DNA of 32,844 bases from positions 1 to 32,844 of the forward strand of contig NZ_FOUI01000020.1 in the NCBI RefSeq assembly GCF_900114825.1, in the 5' to 3' direction. The translations under genes and the position numbers were made by a program. The DNA is from Halopseudomonas yangmingensis (GTDB lineage: Bacteria; Pseudomonadota; Gammaproteobacteria; Pseudomonadales; Pseudomonadaceae). Below the pieces are notes generated by a model that was not told the DNA's origin, ran no database searches, and was given only the letters and a program-made list of their open reading frames with translations. Positions 17,027-26,488 of this stretch are shown piece by piece (position 1 is the stretch's first letter; each line of letters opens with the position of its first letter).

Positions 17027-19027
17027 ATGTCCCTGCCTGCCCACCATATCGAACTGCTCAGCCCGGCGCGTGATGCCGGGATTGCCCGCGAGGCCATCCT
17101 GCATGGTGCCGATGCGGTGTATATCGGCGGGCCCGGCTTCGGTGCGCGGCACAACGCGGCCAACAGCGTCGCCGACATTGCCGCGCTGGTGCCCTTTGCC
17201 CACCAGTACCATGCGCGGGTGTTCGTCACCCTGAATACCATCCTGCATGACGACGAACTGGAGCCGGCGCGCCGGCTGATCCACCAGCTGTACGACGCCG
17301 GGGTGGATGCGCTGATCGTGCAGGACATGGGCGTGATGGAACTGGATATCCCGCCGATTGAAATCCACGCCAGCACCCAGTGCGATATCCGCAACCTGGA
17401 CAAGGCCAGGTTTCTCGGTCAGGCCGGTTTCTCGCAGCTGGTACTGGCGCGCGAGCTGAGTCTTGAGCAGATCCGCGCCATTCATGAAGCAGTAGACACC
17501 CCGCTGGAGTTCTTTGTGCACGGCGCGCTGTGCGTGGCCTTTTCCGGTCAGTGCAATATCTCCCACGCGCAGACCGGGCGCAGTGCCAACCGTGGCGACT
17601 GCTCGCAGGCCTGCCGGCTGCCCTACACCCTGACCGACGAGCACGGCGGCGTGGTCGCCTATGAAAAGCACCTGCTGTCGATGAAGGACAACAACCAGAC
17701 CGCCAACCTCGGCGCACTGGTGGATGCCGGCATCCGCTCGTTCAAGATCGAGGGGCGCTACAAGGATGCCGCCTATGTGAAGAACATCACCGCCTGGTAT
17801 CGCCAGCAGGTGGATGCGGTACTAGCCGAGCGCCCGCATCTGGCGCGCGCCTCCAGCGGGCGCAGTGAGCACTTCTTCATTCCTGATCCGGACAAGACCT
17901 TCCACCGCGGCAGCACCGATTATTTCGTCAATACGCGCAAGCTGGATATCGGCGCCTTCGATACCCCGACCTTTACCGGGCTGCCGGTCGGCGAGCTGCA
18001 GCAGGTGCGCAAGAACGACCTGCTGGTCAGCAGCCATGAGCCACTGAATAACGGTGACGGCCTGAATGTGCTGGTCAAGCGCGAGGTGGTCGGCTTCCGC
18101 GCGAATATCGCCGAGCTGCTCAGCCAGCATCAGGACGAGGACGGCCAGCCGCGCTGGCACTACCGCATCGAACCCAACGAACTGCCCGAGGCGCTGCGCC
18201 GTGCGCGCCCCGGCCAGACCCTGAGTCGCAACCTCGACCACAACTGGCAGCTGGCGCTGCAAAAACCCTCGGCCGAGCGCCGTGTCGGCCTGCACTGGCA
18301 ACTGAGTGGCGATGCCGGCGCACTGACCCTGAGTGCCCGCAGCGAGGATGGCGTGACTGTCAGCCAGAGCCTGGAAGGCCCCTTTGAAGCCGCGCAGAAC
18401 GCCGAGCGCGCGCGCAGCCAGATCGAGGACCTGCTGACCCAGCTGGGCAACACCCTGTACCACTGCGAGGGCATCGAACTGACACTGGCGGAGCTGCCCT
18501 TCGTGCCGCTGTCACGCCTGAAGGCGCTGCGCCGCAGCGTGATCGAGCAACTGGATGCCGCGCGCCTGGCCGCCCACCCGCGCGGCAGCCGCAAGCCGGT
18601 CAGTGTACCGCCGCCGGTCTATCCGGAATCGCACCTGAGCTTTCTGGCCAACGTCTATAACGCCAAGGCGCGGGCCTTCTACCAGCGCTTTGGCGTCGAG
18701 CTGATCGATGCCGCCTTCGAGGCCCACGAGGAACTCGGCGAGGTGCCGGTGATGATCACCAAGCACTGCCTGCGCTTCTCCTTCAACCTCTGTCCGAAAC
18801 AGGCCAAGGGCGTGATCGGCGTGCGCAGCAACGCCAAGCCGATGCAGCTGGTGCACGACAACGAAGTGCTGACCCTGAAGTTCGACTGCAAGCCCTGCGA
18901 GATGCACGTGATCGGCAGGATCAAGGGCAACATCCTGCGCCAGCCGCTGCCCGGCAGTCAGGCCTCGGTGGTGGGTTCGATCACCCCGGACGACTTGCGC
19001 AAGACCATCCGCCGCGCCCCGCACTGA
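17027..19027 (+). CDS. rlhA: 23S rRNA 5-hydroxycytidine C2501 synthase RlhA (U32 family)
   Basis: RlhA (formerly YdcP) is a U32-family protein needed for hydroxylation of 23S rRNA C2501 (family knowledge). The 666-aa sequence has the N-terminal U32 catalytic domain (about 8-300) with cysteines C169, C176, C192 and C196 in CVAFSGQC...GDCSQAC, expected to bind an iron-sulfur cluster. A long collagenase-like/DUF3656 region follows, and the C-terminal Cys-containing segment ends KHCLRFSFNLCPKQ...CKPCEMHV. The length fits E. coli RlhA (653 aa) rather than the shorter TrhP/YegQ or UbiU. No Shine-Dalgarno is seen before ATG 17027. It is convergent with the acyl-CoA ligase gene. Confidence 0.92.
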   Translation: MSLPAHHIELLSPARDAGIAREAILHGADAVYIGGPGFGARHNAANSVADIAALVPFAHQYHARVFVTLNTILHDDELEPARRLIHQLYDAGVDALIVQDMGVMELDIPPIEIHASTQCDIRNLDKARFLGQAGFSQLVLARELSLEQIRAIHEAVDTPLEFFVHGALCVAFSGQCNISHAQTGRSANRGDCSQACRLPYTLTDEHGGVVAYEKHLLSMKDNNQTANLGALVDAGIRSFKIEGRYKDAAYVKNITAWYRQQVDAVLAERPHLARASSGRSEHFFIPDPDKTFHRGSTDYFVNTRKLDIGAFDTPTFTGLPVGELQQVRKNDLLVSSHEPLNNGDGLNVLVKREVVGFRANIAELLSQHQDEDGQPRWHYRIEPNELPEALRRARPGQTLSRNLDHNWQLALQKPSAERRVGLHWQLSGDAGALTLSARSEDGVTVSQSLEGPFEAAQNAERARSQIEDLLTQLGNTLYHCEGIELTLAELPFVPLSRLKALRRSVIEQLDAARLAAHPRGSRKPVSVPPPVYPESHLSFLANVYNAKARAFYQRFGVELIDAAFEAHEELGEVPVMITKHCLRFSFNLCPKQAKGVIGVRSNAKPMQLVHDNEVLTLKFDCKPCEMHVIGRIKGNILRQPLPGSQASVVGSITPDDLRKTIRRAPH

Positions 19028-19062
19028 GGCGGAGCGCGACGGACAGCATGCCCGGGTGAGGC

Positions 19063-20754
19063 TCAGGCACAGCGTTGGCTGCGCTGGCGCTCCTGTTCAA
19101 CCAGTTCCTTCTTCGACAGCTTGCCGACCGGGGTTTTCGGCAGGCTGTCACGGATTTCCATCGCCGCCAGCCGTTCGTGCTTGCCCAGCCGCGACGCCAG
19201 AAACGCCTGCAGCTCGGTAAAATCGAAGGGCTCGGCAGCGGCGCGCAGCTTGATAAAGGCCTTCGGCGCCTGACCGCGATAGGCATCGTCAATACCGATT
19301 ACCGAGACCTCCTCCACCGCCGGATGCTCGTAGATCGCCTCCTCGATGATCCGCGGATAGACGTTATAGCCGCTGCACAGAATCATGTCCTTGGTGCGAT
19401 CAACGATATACAACCAGCCCTGCTGATCCATACGCGCCACATCACCGGTGCGCAGGAAGCCGTCACTGGTCATCGACTCCGCGGTGGCATCGGCACGCTT
19501 CCAGTAACCCGTGGTGATGTTCGGCCCGGCAATGCACAGCTCGCCCTCCTCGCCCGGCGCCACCTCCCGCTCACTGCCATCCAGCGCCAGCAGGCGCACC
19601 CGGCAACCGGGTGCCGGCAGGCCGCAGGAGCCATTACGCGGCTCGGCATCGGCCGGCGTGAAGGTGCCAACCGTCGAGGTTTCGGTCATGCCCCAGCCCT
19701 CGCGCAGGCGACAGCCGGCGACCTGCTGGAAGCGTTGCTGCACCTCCAGCGGCAGGGGCGCACCACCGGAATTGCAGACCTTCAGCGAGCTCAGGTCGCG
19801 CTGGGCCGTCAGCGGATGGGCGAGCAGCCCGATAAACATGGTCGGCACGCCGGGGAAGGTGCTGATGCGTTGCCGGTGAATGCAGTCCAGCACCTCAACC
19901 GGATCAAAGCGCGGATGCAGGTAAACCTCGGCGGCCATGCGCAGGCTGAACAGCATGTTGATCATCAGCGCATAGATATGGAACGGTGGCAGCACCGCCA
20001 GCACCCGCTCATTGCCCGGCGTCAGCTCGTTGCCAAGAATCGCCAGCAGCTGCGAGCAGGAGCTGGTCAGGTTGGCGTGGGTGAGCATCGCGCCCTTCGG
20101 TAGCCCGGTGGTACCGCCGGTGTACTGCACCACTGCCAGCGCTGCCTGCGGATCATCCAGCGGATGCAGGCGGCAGTCATCGCCCTGCGCCAGCAGACTG
20201 GCAAACGGCAGGCACTGGTCATTCCACTGCACCTCGGCACGCGGCCCCAGCTGCTCGGCCTGCGCCTGGCTGACCGGGCCACAGAACTCGGTCAACTGAC
20301 CAACCAGCAAGCGCTGCAGACGGGTGCTGTGCAGCAACTCGGCCATGCGCGGGTAAAAGGCCGCCAGATCCAGGGTAATCATCAGATCGGTCTGGCTGTC
20401 CTCGATCTTGTGCGCCAGGGTGCGCTCGGCATCCAGCGGGGAATAGTTGACCACAGTGCCGCCGGCGCGCAGCACTGCCATAAAGCTGATGAAGTAATGC
20501 GGGCAGTTCGGCAGGTACAGGCCCACATGCACCCCCGGCCCCACGCCGAGTTGCTGCAGGCCGCTGGCAGCGCGGCGCACCAGCGCATCCAGCTCGGCAT
20601 AACTGAGCTTGTGCCCAAAGAAGTCGATCGCCGGACGCTCGGGAAACTCGCGCGCTGCCCCCTCCAGCAACGCCCACACCGGCCCCACCGGCAACGCCGG
20701 CTGATGCGCCATGTGCGCGGGATAGGACTGCAACCAGGGCATCGACTGGCTCAT
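19063..20754 (-). CDS. AMP-forming acyl-CoA ligase (fatty/dicarboxylic acid type)
   Basis: The 563-aa enzyme belongs to the ANL superfamily and should convert a carboxylic acid, ATP and CoA to acyl-CoA. Motifs are YTGGTTGLPKG (211-221), GWGMTETS (about 365), the hinge DRTKDMILCSGYNVYP and the catalytic C-terminal Lys in TPVGKLSKKEL (about K545). Start ATG 20754 follows GGAGG at seven-base spacing; the longer frame to 20862 lacks family similarity. It is most like long-chain fatty acid or pimelate-type ligases; substrate cannot be told. It is last in the minus-strand carboxylate cluster, after a 126-bp gap that may hold its own promoter. Confidence 0.92.
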   Translation of the reverse strand: MSQSMPWLQSYPAHMAHQPALPVGPVWALLEGAAREFPERPAIDFFGHKLSYAELDALVRRAASGLQQLGVGPGVHVGLYLPNCPHYFISFMAVLRAGGTVVNYSPLDAERTLAHKIEDSQTDLMITLDLAAFYPRMAELLHSTRLQRLLVGQLTEFCGPVSQAQAEQLGPRAEVQWNDQCLPFASLLAQGDDCRLHPLDDPQAALAVVQYTGGTTGLPKGAMLTHANLTSSCSQLLAILGNELTPGNERVLAVLPPFHIYALMINMLFSLRMAAEVYLHPRFDPVEVLDCIHRQRISTFPGVPTMFIGLLAHPLTAQRDLSSLKVCNSGGAPLPLEVQQRFQQVAGCRLREGWGMTETSTVGTFTPADAEPRNGSCGLPAPGCRVRLLALDGSEREVAPGEEGELCIAGPNITTGYWKRADATAESMTSDGFLRTGDVARMDQQGWLYIVDRTKDMILCSGYNVYPRIIEEAIYEHPAVEEVSVIGIDDAYRGQAPKAFIKLRAAAEPFDFTELQAFLASRLGKHERLAAMEIRDSLPKTPVGKLSKKELVEQERQRSQRCA

Positions 20755-20880
20755 CACCGACCTCCAATGTTGTTTTTGTATGGCTCGAAGGTAGCCGCTG
20801 GCTGTCTCGACGCCTAGACACATTGATGGCGGATATGACGGGTTATCGACCGCAGGATCCATCCCGCGGCCACTCAGGCC

Positions 20881-21747
20881 TCAGTTGCTCGCCACCAGAT
20901 TGCCGCTGGGATTGGCTATCTGATAACGGCCGCTCTGCTCGTCTCGCTGCACGCCCGCCACCGCGACCACCGGATCATGGGTGAATACCAGCCGGCCATG
21001 ACGGGCAACCAGCGAGTCGAGCAGCTCTTCCTTTTCCTCGATCAGCGCTTCGGGAAAGCGGTCATAGCCCATGGTGATCGGCAGGTGCACCCAGGGCGCA
21101 CCGGGAATCAGATCGCCCGGAAACACCACCGGACCAGATGGCATGTCAAACTCGGGAATCATCAAGCCCGGGGTGTGCCCATCGCTGAAGCGGAAACGCC
21201 AGCCGTCACCCAGCGCAGCGGACTGCTGTCCATCGGCAATCAGTTCCAGCCGGCCACTGGTTTCAAGCAAATTGAGCAGCTCGGGTATGAACGAGGCCTG
21301 GTCGCGCGGGTGCGGTCGTCGGGCCCGGTGCCAATGACGCTGGCCGGTGACAAAGGAGGCATTGGGAAACAGCAGGTGTGCCGGCTGGCCCGCCTGCCAG
21401 GCGCTGAGCAGGCCACCGGCATGGTCGAAGTGCAGATGGGTAAGAACAACGACATCAATGTCCTCATGCCCGAGACCGATTTCAGCCAGGCTTTCAAGCA
21501 ACACGTGGCGGTCCTCGATGACACCGTAGCGCTCTTTCAGGCGCGGCTCGAAGAAGGCGCCTATGCCGGTTTCGACCAAAATGTTGCGGTCATCTTCCTG
21601 CACCAGCAGAGCGCGGCAACTCAGGGTAATGCGGTTGTGCTCGTCTGTTTCGACCCAGCGTGACCACAGGGCCTTGGGCGCATTACCAAACATGGCTCCG
21701 CCATCAAGCCGCTGACTGTTGCCTTCCAGGGTGGTGAATGTACGCAT
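20881..21747 (-). CDS. MBL-fold metallo-hydrolase
   Basis: The 288-aa metallo-beta-lactamase-fold protein has the HxHxDH motif [10 protein letters not shown] (H104, H106, D108, H109), a following GQRHWHRAR segment and DGHTPG with another metal ligand, then [25 protein letters not shown]. Such proteins are usually di-zinc or iron thioester hydrolases or lactonases. Placed between two acyl-CoA ligases and transport genes, a thioesterase or lactonase role is plausible but inferred. No signal peptide is present, so it is cytoplasmic. It shares strand and spacing (56 bp) with the OprD gene upstream. Confidence 0.92.
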   Translation of the reverse strand: MRTFTTLEGNSQRLDGGAMFGNAPKALWSRWVETDEHNRITLSCRALLVQEDDRNILVETGIGAFFEPRLKERYGVIEDRHVLLESLAEIGLGHEDIDVVVLTHLHFDHAGGLLSAWQAGQPAHLLFPNASFVTGQRHWHRARRPHPRDQASFIPELLNLLETSGRLELIADGQQSAALGDGWRFRFSDGHTPGLMIPEFDMPSGPVVFPGDLIPGAPWVHLPITMGYDRFPEALIEEKEELLDSLVARHGRLVFTHDPVVAVAGVQRDEQSGRYQIANPSGNLVASN

Positions 21748-21803
21748 TGCAGAGTTCTCGTTAGGTGAGGTGATACGGTCTGCGCTGTCGCCGGCGGTGC
21801 CGC

Positions 21804-23042
21804 TTACAACGTAAAGCTGTAGCCAACAATCAGCCGGTTCTCATCCATGTCGCTGGCAAAACTGCTGCGGTAGGTTGCGTTGCGCCAGCGCACAGACAGA
21901 TTCTTCAGCAGCCCCCCCTGGACCGTATAGGCAAGATCCGTGTTGCGCTCCCATTCGCTGCCGCGGCCGCTTGCCAGTCTGATGTTGTCGCCATGGGTGT
22001 AGCGGTTCATCAGGCTAAGGCCCGGCAGGCCAAGATCGGCGAAACTGTAGTCATGGCGCAGTTGCCAGCTGCGCTCGTCGCGGTTGGCGAAGTCGTTGAT
22101 CTGTACCAGGTGAACCAGGAACGGGTCAGTGCCATTGAGATAGGCGAAGCCGGTACGCCCCGCCATCTGCTGGTAGCTGGCACCGAAGCGCTGCATACCG
22201 GTCTGCCAGGCCAGCGCCAGACTGGTCATGCGGTTGTCTATATTGCTGCGCCCGGCGTTGCTGGCATCAGCGTAGCGCAGATCGGCGCTGAACCGGCCAG
22301 AGTTCAGCGTTCGGCTGTGGTTCAGCGTCAGATAGTGCTGGCGGTAGATACCATCAAGCTCACCGAAGTGATAGCTGGCACGGGTATCGGGGTTAAAGCG
22401 GTAGCTGGCACCCGCGAATTCAAAGGCATTGCTGTCAGGCTTGCCGCCTACGCTGACGTTGCGCGCACCACCCTGCACCGGTCGCATACGCTGGTGATCG
22501 GACGAATCGCGCAGGTTGATGGCGTCGAAGCGGCCCAGCTCGAAGCCCAGTGCCTCGCCACCTTTGGCCTGCAGCCAGCCGCCGCGGAAGGTCTGCGGCA
22601 ACAGGCGGCTGTCATTGTGCATGGCCAATGGCAGTTGCGGCAGCAGGGTGCCGATGCGCAACAGGTGCTCATCCAGCCGTATCTTGGCGGTCAGGCCGAT
22701 TTGCGCATAGTCGTCCATCGCCCGACCTTCACTACGGTCGGCCTTGAGCAGGCCGGTGCCAGTGCGGTCGGGACTGGAATCGAGCTTGATGCCCAGCAGG
22801 CCAATGGCGTCCAGACCGACACCGAAGCGGCCTGGCGTGTAGCCGGACTGCCAGTCGAGACGAATGCCCTGAGCCCATTCGTCAGCCTTGCCTTGCGCGG
22901 CACCGGACTGACGGAAGTCGCGATTGAAGTAGAAGTTGCGCAGTTCCAGGCGAGTCTGGCTGTCCTGCAGCAGGTCGGCACTGGCCGGCAGCGCCATCAG
23001 GCTTCCAAGGCCAAGCAGCACACATGCATGAAAGCGTTTCAT
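21804..23042 (-). CDS. OprD-family outer-membrane porin
   Basis: The 412-aa precursor has a signal peptide (cleavage after ...ALPASA, residue 22) and the OprD-family beta-barrel, starting [22 protein letters not shown] and containing [18 protein letters not shown] and the C-terminal strand [11 protein letters not shown], which ends in a hydrophobic residue as outer-membrane barrels do. OprD proteins admit specific small carboxylates or amino acids. AAGGGG precedes the ATG. It is 30 bp downstream of the permease gene, so outer- and inner-membrane uptake are probably co-expressed for one substrate. Confidence 0.95.
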   Translation of the reverse strand: MKRFHACVLLGLGSLMALPASADLLQDSQTRLELRNFYFNRDFRQSGAAQGKADEWAQGIRLDWQSGYTPGRFGVGLDAIGLLGIKLDSSPDRTGTGLLKADRSEGRAMDDYAQIGLTAKIRLDEHLLRIGTLLPQLPLAMHNDSRLLPQTFRGGWLQAKGGEALGFELGRFDAINLRDSSDHQRMRPVQGGARNVSVGGKPDSNAFEFAGASYRFNPDTRASYHFGELDGIYRQHYLTLNHSRTLNSGRFSADLRYADASNAGRSNIDNRMTSLALAWQTGMQRFGASYQQMAGRTGFAYLNGTDPFLVHLVQINDFANRDERSWQLRHDYSFADLGLPGLSLMNRYTHGDNIRLASGRGSEWERNTDLAYTVQGGLLKNLSVRWRNATYRSSFASDMDENRLIVGYSFTL

Positions 23043-23072
23043 GGTCGTCCCCTTGTTGTTTGTTATGGTTGT

Positions 23073-24449
23073 TCAGTCACGCACCGGCGCACTGGCATCG
23101 GCATTATCCCGGACGCTGCGAAAACGCAGAATATGGGTACGCTCGACCAGCAGGTACAACACAGCTCCGGCCGCCAGGCCCCAGCCGGCACCATAAACCG
23201 CCAGCACCACACCCATGGTGCCGGCCACGCCGCGCTCGGTATTGTTGTTGAGCTGTTCGAAGCCGACCATCAGGCAGATGTATCCGGTCAGGATCAATGT
23301 CAGTGACAGGGCAATCGGCAGTACCGGCTGGAAGAAGCTGACCAGCGGCAGCATAAACAGGGCGATAAAGCCGGTGATCCAGAAAGTGCCGGCACCACTG
23401 TAGATCGAGTCCATGGCATTGCGGCCATACTTGTAACGTTCGGCCATGGTTGCCGCAACAGCGGTCCAGATCGGCCCAGCCAAGCCCGGATAAGGCGCAA
23501 AAAAAGCATGCAGCGCGTTACGAATGGCCGTCACCAGGTGGACGCGGTCGATATTGTTCTCGATCACCTCGTCCGGGCGCAGCTCATCGGCACGCTGCAT
23601 CAGTGACTGGCCGACAATGATGTCGCCGAAGGCAATGATGTAGGCGATCACGGCGGTTGGCACCGCAAGCAAAAACACCTTGAACTCCGGAAAGCCAAGC
23701 ATGAACGGCAGGTAGTTCCACATCTCGCCGAACGCCGGCGTGGTGATGCCCCAGCGCACGTCCGGCATTGTGTACTCGCCAACCGCAATACCAACGATGA
23801 TGGCAATCAGCATACCCGGCACCATGCCGTAGTTGACGATCTTGCGCATGAACGGCAGGCGCTCGGTCAGCCCCTTGAACGAGACCGAGAACATCAGGTA
23901 CAGACAGATCAGACTACCCAGCACCAGCGAAATCGGCGTGTTGGCCAGACGCCCGCCGCTGGAAATCTCGCCCATCAGTGCGGCGATACCTGCGCCGATA
24001 ATGATTCCGCCCTTCATCGAGTTGGGCACAATACGCACCATCACGCTGCCAAGCCGGGTGATGCCAAGCACCAGAAAGATCAGAAACACCAGAAACTGCA
24101 ACGCAAACAGCGCCTGGATAGCCTCCGGTCCCGGCTCGAAATCACCGAGAAACAGCAACACCACCGGGATCGCCGGAGTGATCCAGCCCGGCACCATGGG
24201 CACGCCGAGCAGAGCCGGCAGCATAAACCCGATGCCGCATACCACTACATAGGCCAGCGCCACGTCATAGGGCAGACCAAGGAATTTTTCCAGCAACGGA
24301 ATCATGCCCAGGCTGACCACAAACATGATCAGCGCCTGCAGCATTTCCGCCGTCTCCCAGCGGTAATGCACAAAGGGCAGACGAACCTTGAACGGACCAC
24401 AGGACCAATGGGGTTGCTCGGCGCCATCGGCGCGCTTGAACACTTGCAT
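23073..24449 (-). CDS. NCS2/solute carrier 23-like permease
   Basis: The 458-aa protein has about 12-14 hydrophobic segments and a cytosolic N-terminus ending in the RWETAEMLQ helix. Segments such as GGIIIGAGIAALMGEI, AYIIAFGDIIVGQSLM and NTERGVAGTMGVVLAVYGAGWG support a nucleobase-cation-symporter-2/SulP-like fold. The typical xanthine/uracil signature is not obvious, and the neighbours (two acyl-CoA ligases, OprD porin) suggest a carboxylate substrate instead. It sits between the first acyl-CoA ligase gene (80 bp upstream) and the porin. Confidence 0.82.
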   Translation of the reverse strand: MQVFKRADGAEQPHWSCGPFKVRLPFVHYRWETAEMLQALIMFVVSLGMIPLLEKFLGLPYDVALAYVVVCGIGFMLPALLGVPMVPGWITPAIPVVLLFLGDFEPGPEAIQALFALQFLVFLIFLVLGITRLGSVMVRIVPNSMKGGIIIGAGIAALMGEISSGGRLANTPISLVLGSLICLYLMFSVSFKGLTERLPFMRKIVNYGMVPGMLIAIIVGIAVGEYTMPDVRWGITTPAFGEMWNYLPFMLGFPEFKVFLLAVPTAVIAYIIAFGDIIVGQSLMQRADELRPDEVIENNIDRVHLVTAIRNALHAFFAPYPGLAGPIWTAVAATMAERYKYGRNAMDSIYSGAGTFWITGFIALFMLPLVSFFQPVLPIALSLTLILTGYICLMVGFEQLNNNTERGVAGTMGVVLAVYGAGWGLAAGAVLYLLVERTHILRFRSVRDNADASAPVRD

Positions 24450-24529
24450 GCTAAGCCTCCGTCGGCCGGAACGGGTCCGGCCGCTTGTTGTTGTTGTGAA
24501 ACGGGTTGTGCGGGCTTACAGCCGACATA

Positions 24530-26149
24530 TCAGAGCTGTCTGGCCCAGTCGCGCAGTACGTACTTCTGGATCTTGCCGGTCGAGGTCTTGGGCAGGTCGG
24601 TGAACACCACGGTTTTCGGCACCTTGAAGCCAGCCAGATGTTCGCGGCAAAACTGCATCAGGTCCTCGGCACCGGCCTGCAGCCCTCCCTTCAGCGCAAC
24701 AAAGGCGCAGGGCGTCTCGCCCCATCGCTCGTCAGGGCGAGCCACCACTGCCGCTTCAAGTACAGCCGGGTGCCGGTAGAGCGTGTCTTCAACCTCGATA
24801 GTGGAGATGTTCTCGCCACCGGAAATAATGATGTCTTTCAGGCGGTCGCGGATTTCCACATACCCATTGGGATGACACACCGCCAGATCACCGGTATGGA
24901 ACCAGCCACCGTCAAACGCCTCGGCGGTAGCTTCCGGATTCTTCAGGTAGCCCTTCATTACCGTATTGCCGCGCATAAAGATTTCACCGATGGTTTCGCC
25001 ATCACAGGGCACCGGCTGCAGGCTCTGCGGATCAGCAACCATCACCCCTTCCAGGGTCGGGTAGCGCACGCCCTGACGCGACTTCAGCCGGGCCCGTTCG
25101 TCCAGTGGCAGCTCGTTCCACTCGTCATGCCAGGCGCACACGGTGACCGGACCGTAGACCTCGGTCAGCCCGTATACGTGGGTAACTTCGATACCCATGG
25201 CCTCGACCGCGCCAATCACCTTGGCCGGCGGCGCCGCACCAGCGACCATGGCCTTGACCGGGTGGTCGATGGCTGCCTTGGCCGACTCCGGCATATTGAC
25301 CAGGGCATTGAGCACAATGGGCGCGCCACACAGATGCGTAACCTTGTGTTCATCAATCAGATTGAGAATTTTTTGCGGATCGACCCGGCGCAGACACACA
25401 TGCACCCCGGCCAGAGCGGTAATGGTCCAGGGATAGCACCAGCCGTTGCAGTGGAACATCGGCAGGGTCCACAGATACACCGGATGCTGGCCCATGCCCC
25501 AGGTCATCTGGTTGCCCAGCGCATTCAGATAGGCACCACGGTGGTGATAGACCACACCCTTGGGGTTGCCGGTGGTGCCGGAGGTGTAGTTCAGCGAGAC
25601 AGCCTGCCACTCGTCACTCGGCCAGTGCCAGTTGAACCCGGGATCACCCTCGGCAAGAAAGGCCTCGTAATCAAGATTGCTGACCGGCTCGCCTTCGCCA
25701 TACTCAGGATCATCCACATCAATGACCAGAATCGGCCGATTGATCAGCTTCAGCGCGTCACGGATCACTGCATGAAATTCACGGTCGGTAATCAGCGCCC
25801 GGGCTTCGCCATGGTTGAGCATGAAAGCGATAGCTTCGGCATCCAGGCGCACATTGAGGGTATTGAGCACTGCGCCGATCATGGGGACGCCGAAATGGGC
25901 TTCCAGCATGGCCGGAATATTCGGCAGCATGACGGCCACCGTGTCGCCGACACCGATACCGCGCCCCTGCAAGGCCGACGCCAGTCGCCGGCAGCGTTGA
26001 TAGGTTTCCTGCCAGTTGCGGCGAATGGCACCATGGATCACCGCAGGGTAATGCGGATAGACGCTGGCAGTCCGCTCGATGAAACTCAGCGGGGTCAGGG
26101 CGATATGGTTGACCGGTGCCTGGGACAGGCCTTCCTGAAAAATTGACAT
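24530..26149 (-). CDS. AMP-forming acyl-CoA synthetase (AlkK/DmdB-like)
   Basis: The 539-aa enzyme has the ANL motifs YTSGTTGNPKG (188-198), YGLTEVYGP, the adenylate hinge DRLKDIIISGGENIS and the catalytic Lys in TSTGKIQKYVL (about K526). The N-terminus (LTPLSFIERTASVYP..AVIHG) matches the medium-chain/3-methylthiopropionate-type acyl-CoA synthetases. Start ATG 26149 follows AGGTG; the upstream extension to 26224 has no support. It is first in the minus-strand cluster and divergent from the histidine kinase, whose regulator probably controls it. The exact acid is unknown. Confidence 0.94.
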   Translation of the reverse strand: MSIFQEGLSQAPVNHIALTPLSFIERTASVYPHYPAVIHGAIRRNWQETYQRCRRLASALQGRGIGVGDTVAVMLPNIPAMLEAHFGVPMIGAVLNTLNVRLDAEAIAFMLNHGEARALITDREFHAVIRDALKLINRPILVIDVDDPEYGEGEPVSNLDYEAFLAEGDPGFNWHWPSDEWQAVSLNYTSGTTGNPKGVVYHHRGAYLNALGNQMTWGMGQHPVYLWTLPMFHCNGWCYPWTITALAGVHVCLRRVDPQKILNLIDEHKVTHLCGAPIVLNALVNMPESAKAAIDHPVKAMVAGAAPPAKVIGAVEAMGIEVTHVYGLTEVYGPVTVCAWHDEWNELPLDERARLKSRQGVRYPTLEGVMVADPQSLQPVPCDGETIGEIFMRGNTVMKGYLKNPEATAEAFDGGWFHTGDLAVCHPNGYVEIRDRLKDIIISGGENISTIEVEDTLYRHPAVLEAAVVARPDERWGETPCAFVALKGGLQAGAEDLMQFCREHLAGFKVPKTVVFTDLPKTSTGKIQKYVLRDWARQL

Positions 26150-26192
26150 GGCAACACCTGGGCTATGTATTTGTTGGCTCTTGTAGTGACAG

Positions 26193-26213
26193 GTCTGGAT
26201 ATGACTACCAGAC
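26193..26213. promoter_or_regulatory. GTCTGG-N9-CCAGAC inverted repeat between ligase and kinase genes
   Basis: Six-bp perfect arms (26193-26198 and 26208-26213) lie 44 bp upstream of ATG 26149 on the minus strand. This is a reasonable position for a response-regulator site controlling the acyl-CoA synthetase operon. Confidence 0.4.
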
Positions 26214-26270
26214 TTGCATGGCATGATTTATAGTTCATTTAGAATAAATATGGAACTTAACCTAAAGTAT

Positions 26271-26288
26271 TATAGTATTTTTACTATA
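26271..26288. promoter_or_regulatory. Perfect inverted repeat TATAGTA-TTTT-TACTATA
   Basis: Seven-bp arms with a four-base centre lie in the AT-rich divergent region, ending ten bases before the TTG at 26299 that may start the kinase frame. It could be an operator over the kinase promoter; AT-rich composition makes chance more likely than usual. Confidence 0.35.
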
Positions 26289-26488
26289 GGAACCCCGATT
26301 GACTACAAAGCCTGATACCTTGGGAATCGCTGATCAATTCAGATTGGCACGGTTCCAGCGCCAATCGACGGTATTTTTGATGCAGCCAACCCGAGTTGTA
26401 ACAGCAGCTGGCAACACAGCTGCTCGCCAACGACCCGCAGCCCAGCCTGCTGATAACCAGCGACCTGCAGAGCCTTTGCAACCCGGCC

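Noticed and set aside
24506-26146. 546-aa plus-strand frame opposite the acyl-CoA synthetase
   Set aside because: Antisense shadow; the minus-strand product carries all ANL-superfamily motifs.
26345-26359. Second GG-N10-GC (TGGCACG-N4-CAGC) resembling a sigma-54 promoter
   Set aside because: The -12 part has two mismatches to TTGC and lies inside likely coding sequence of the frameshifted kinase; no sigma-54 activator is linked.
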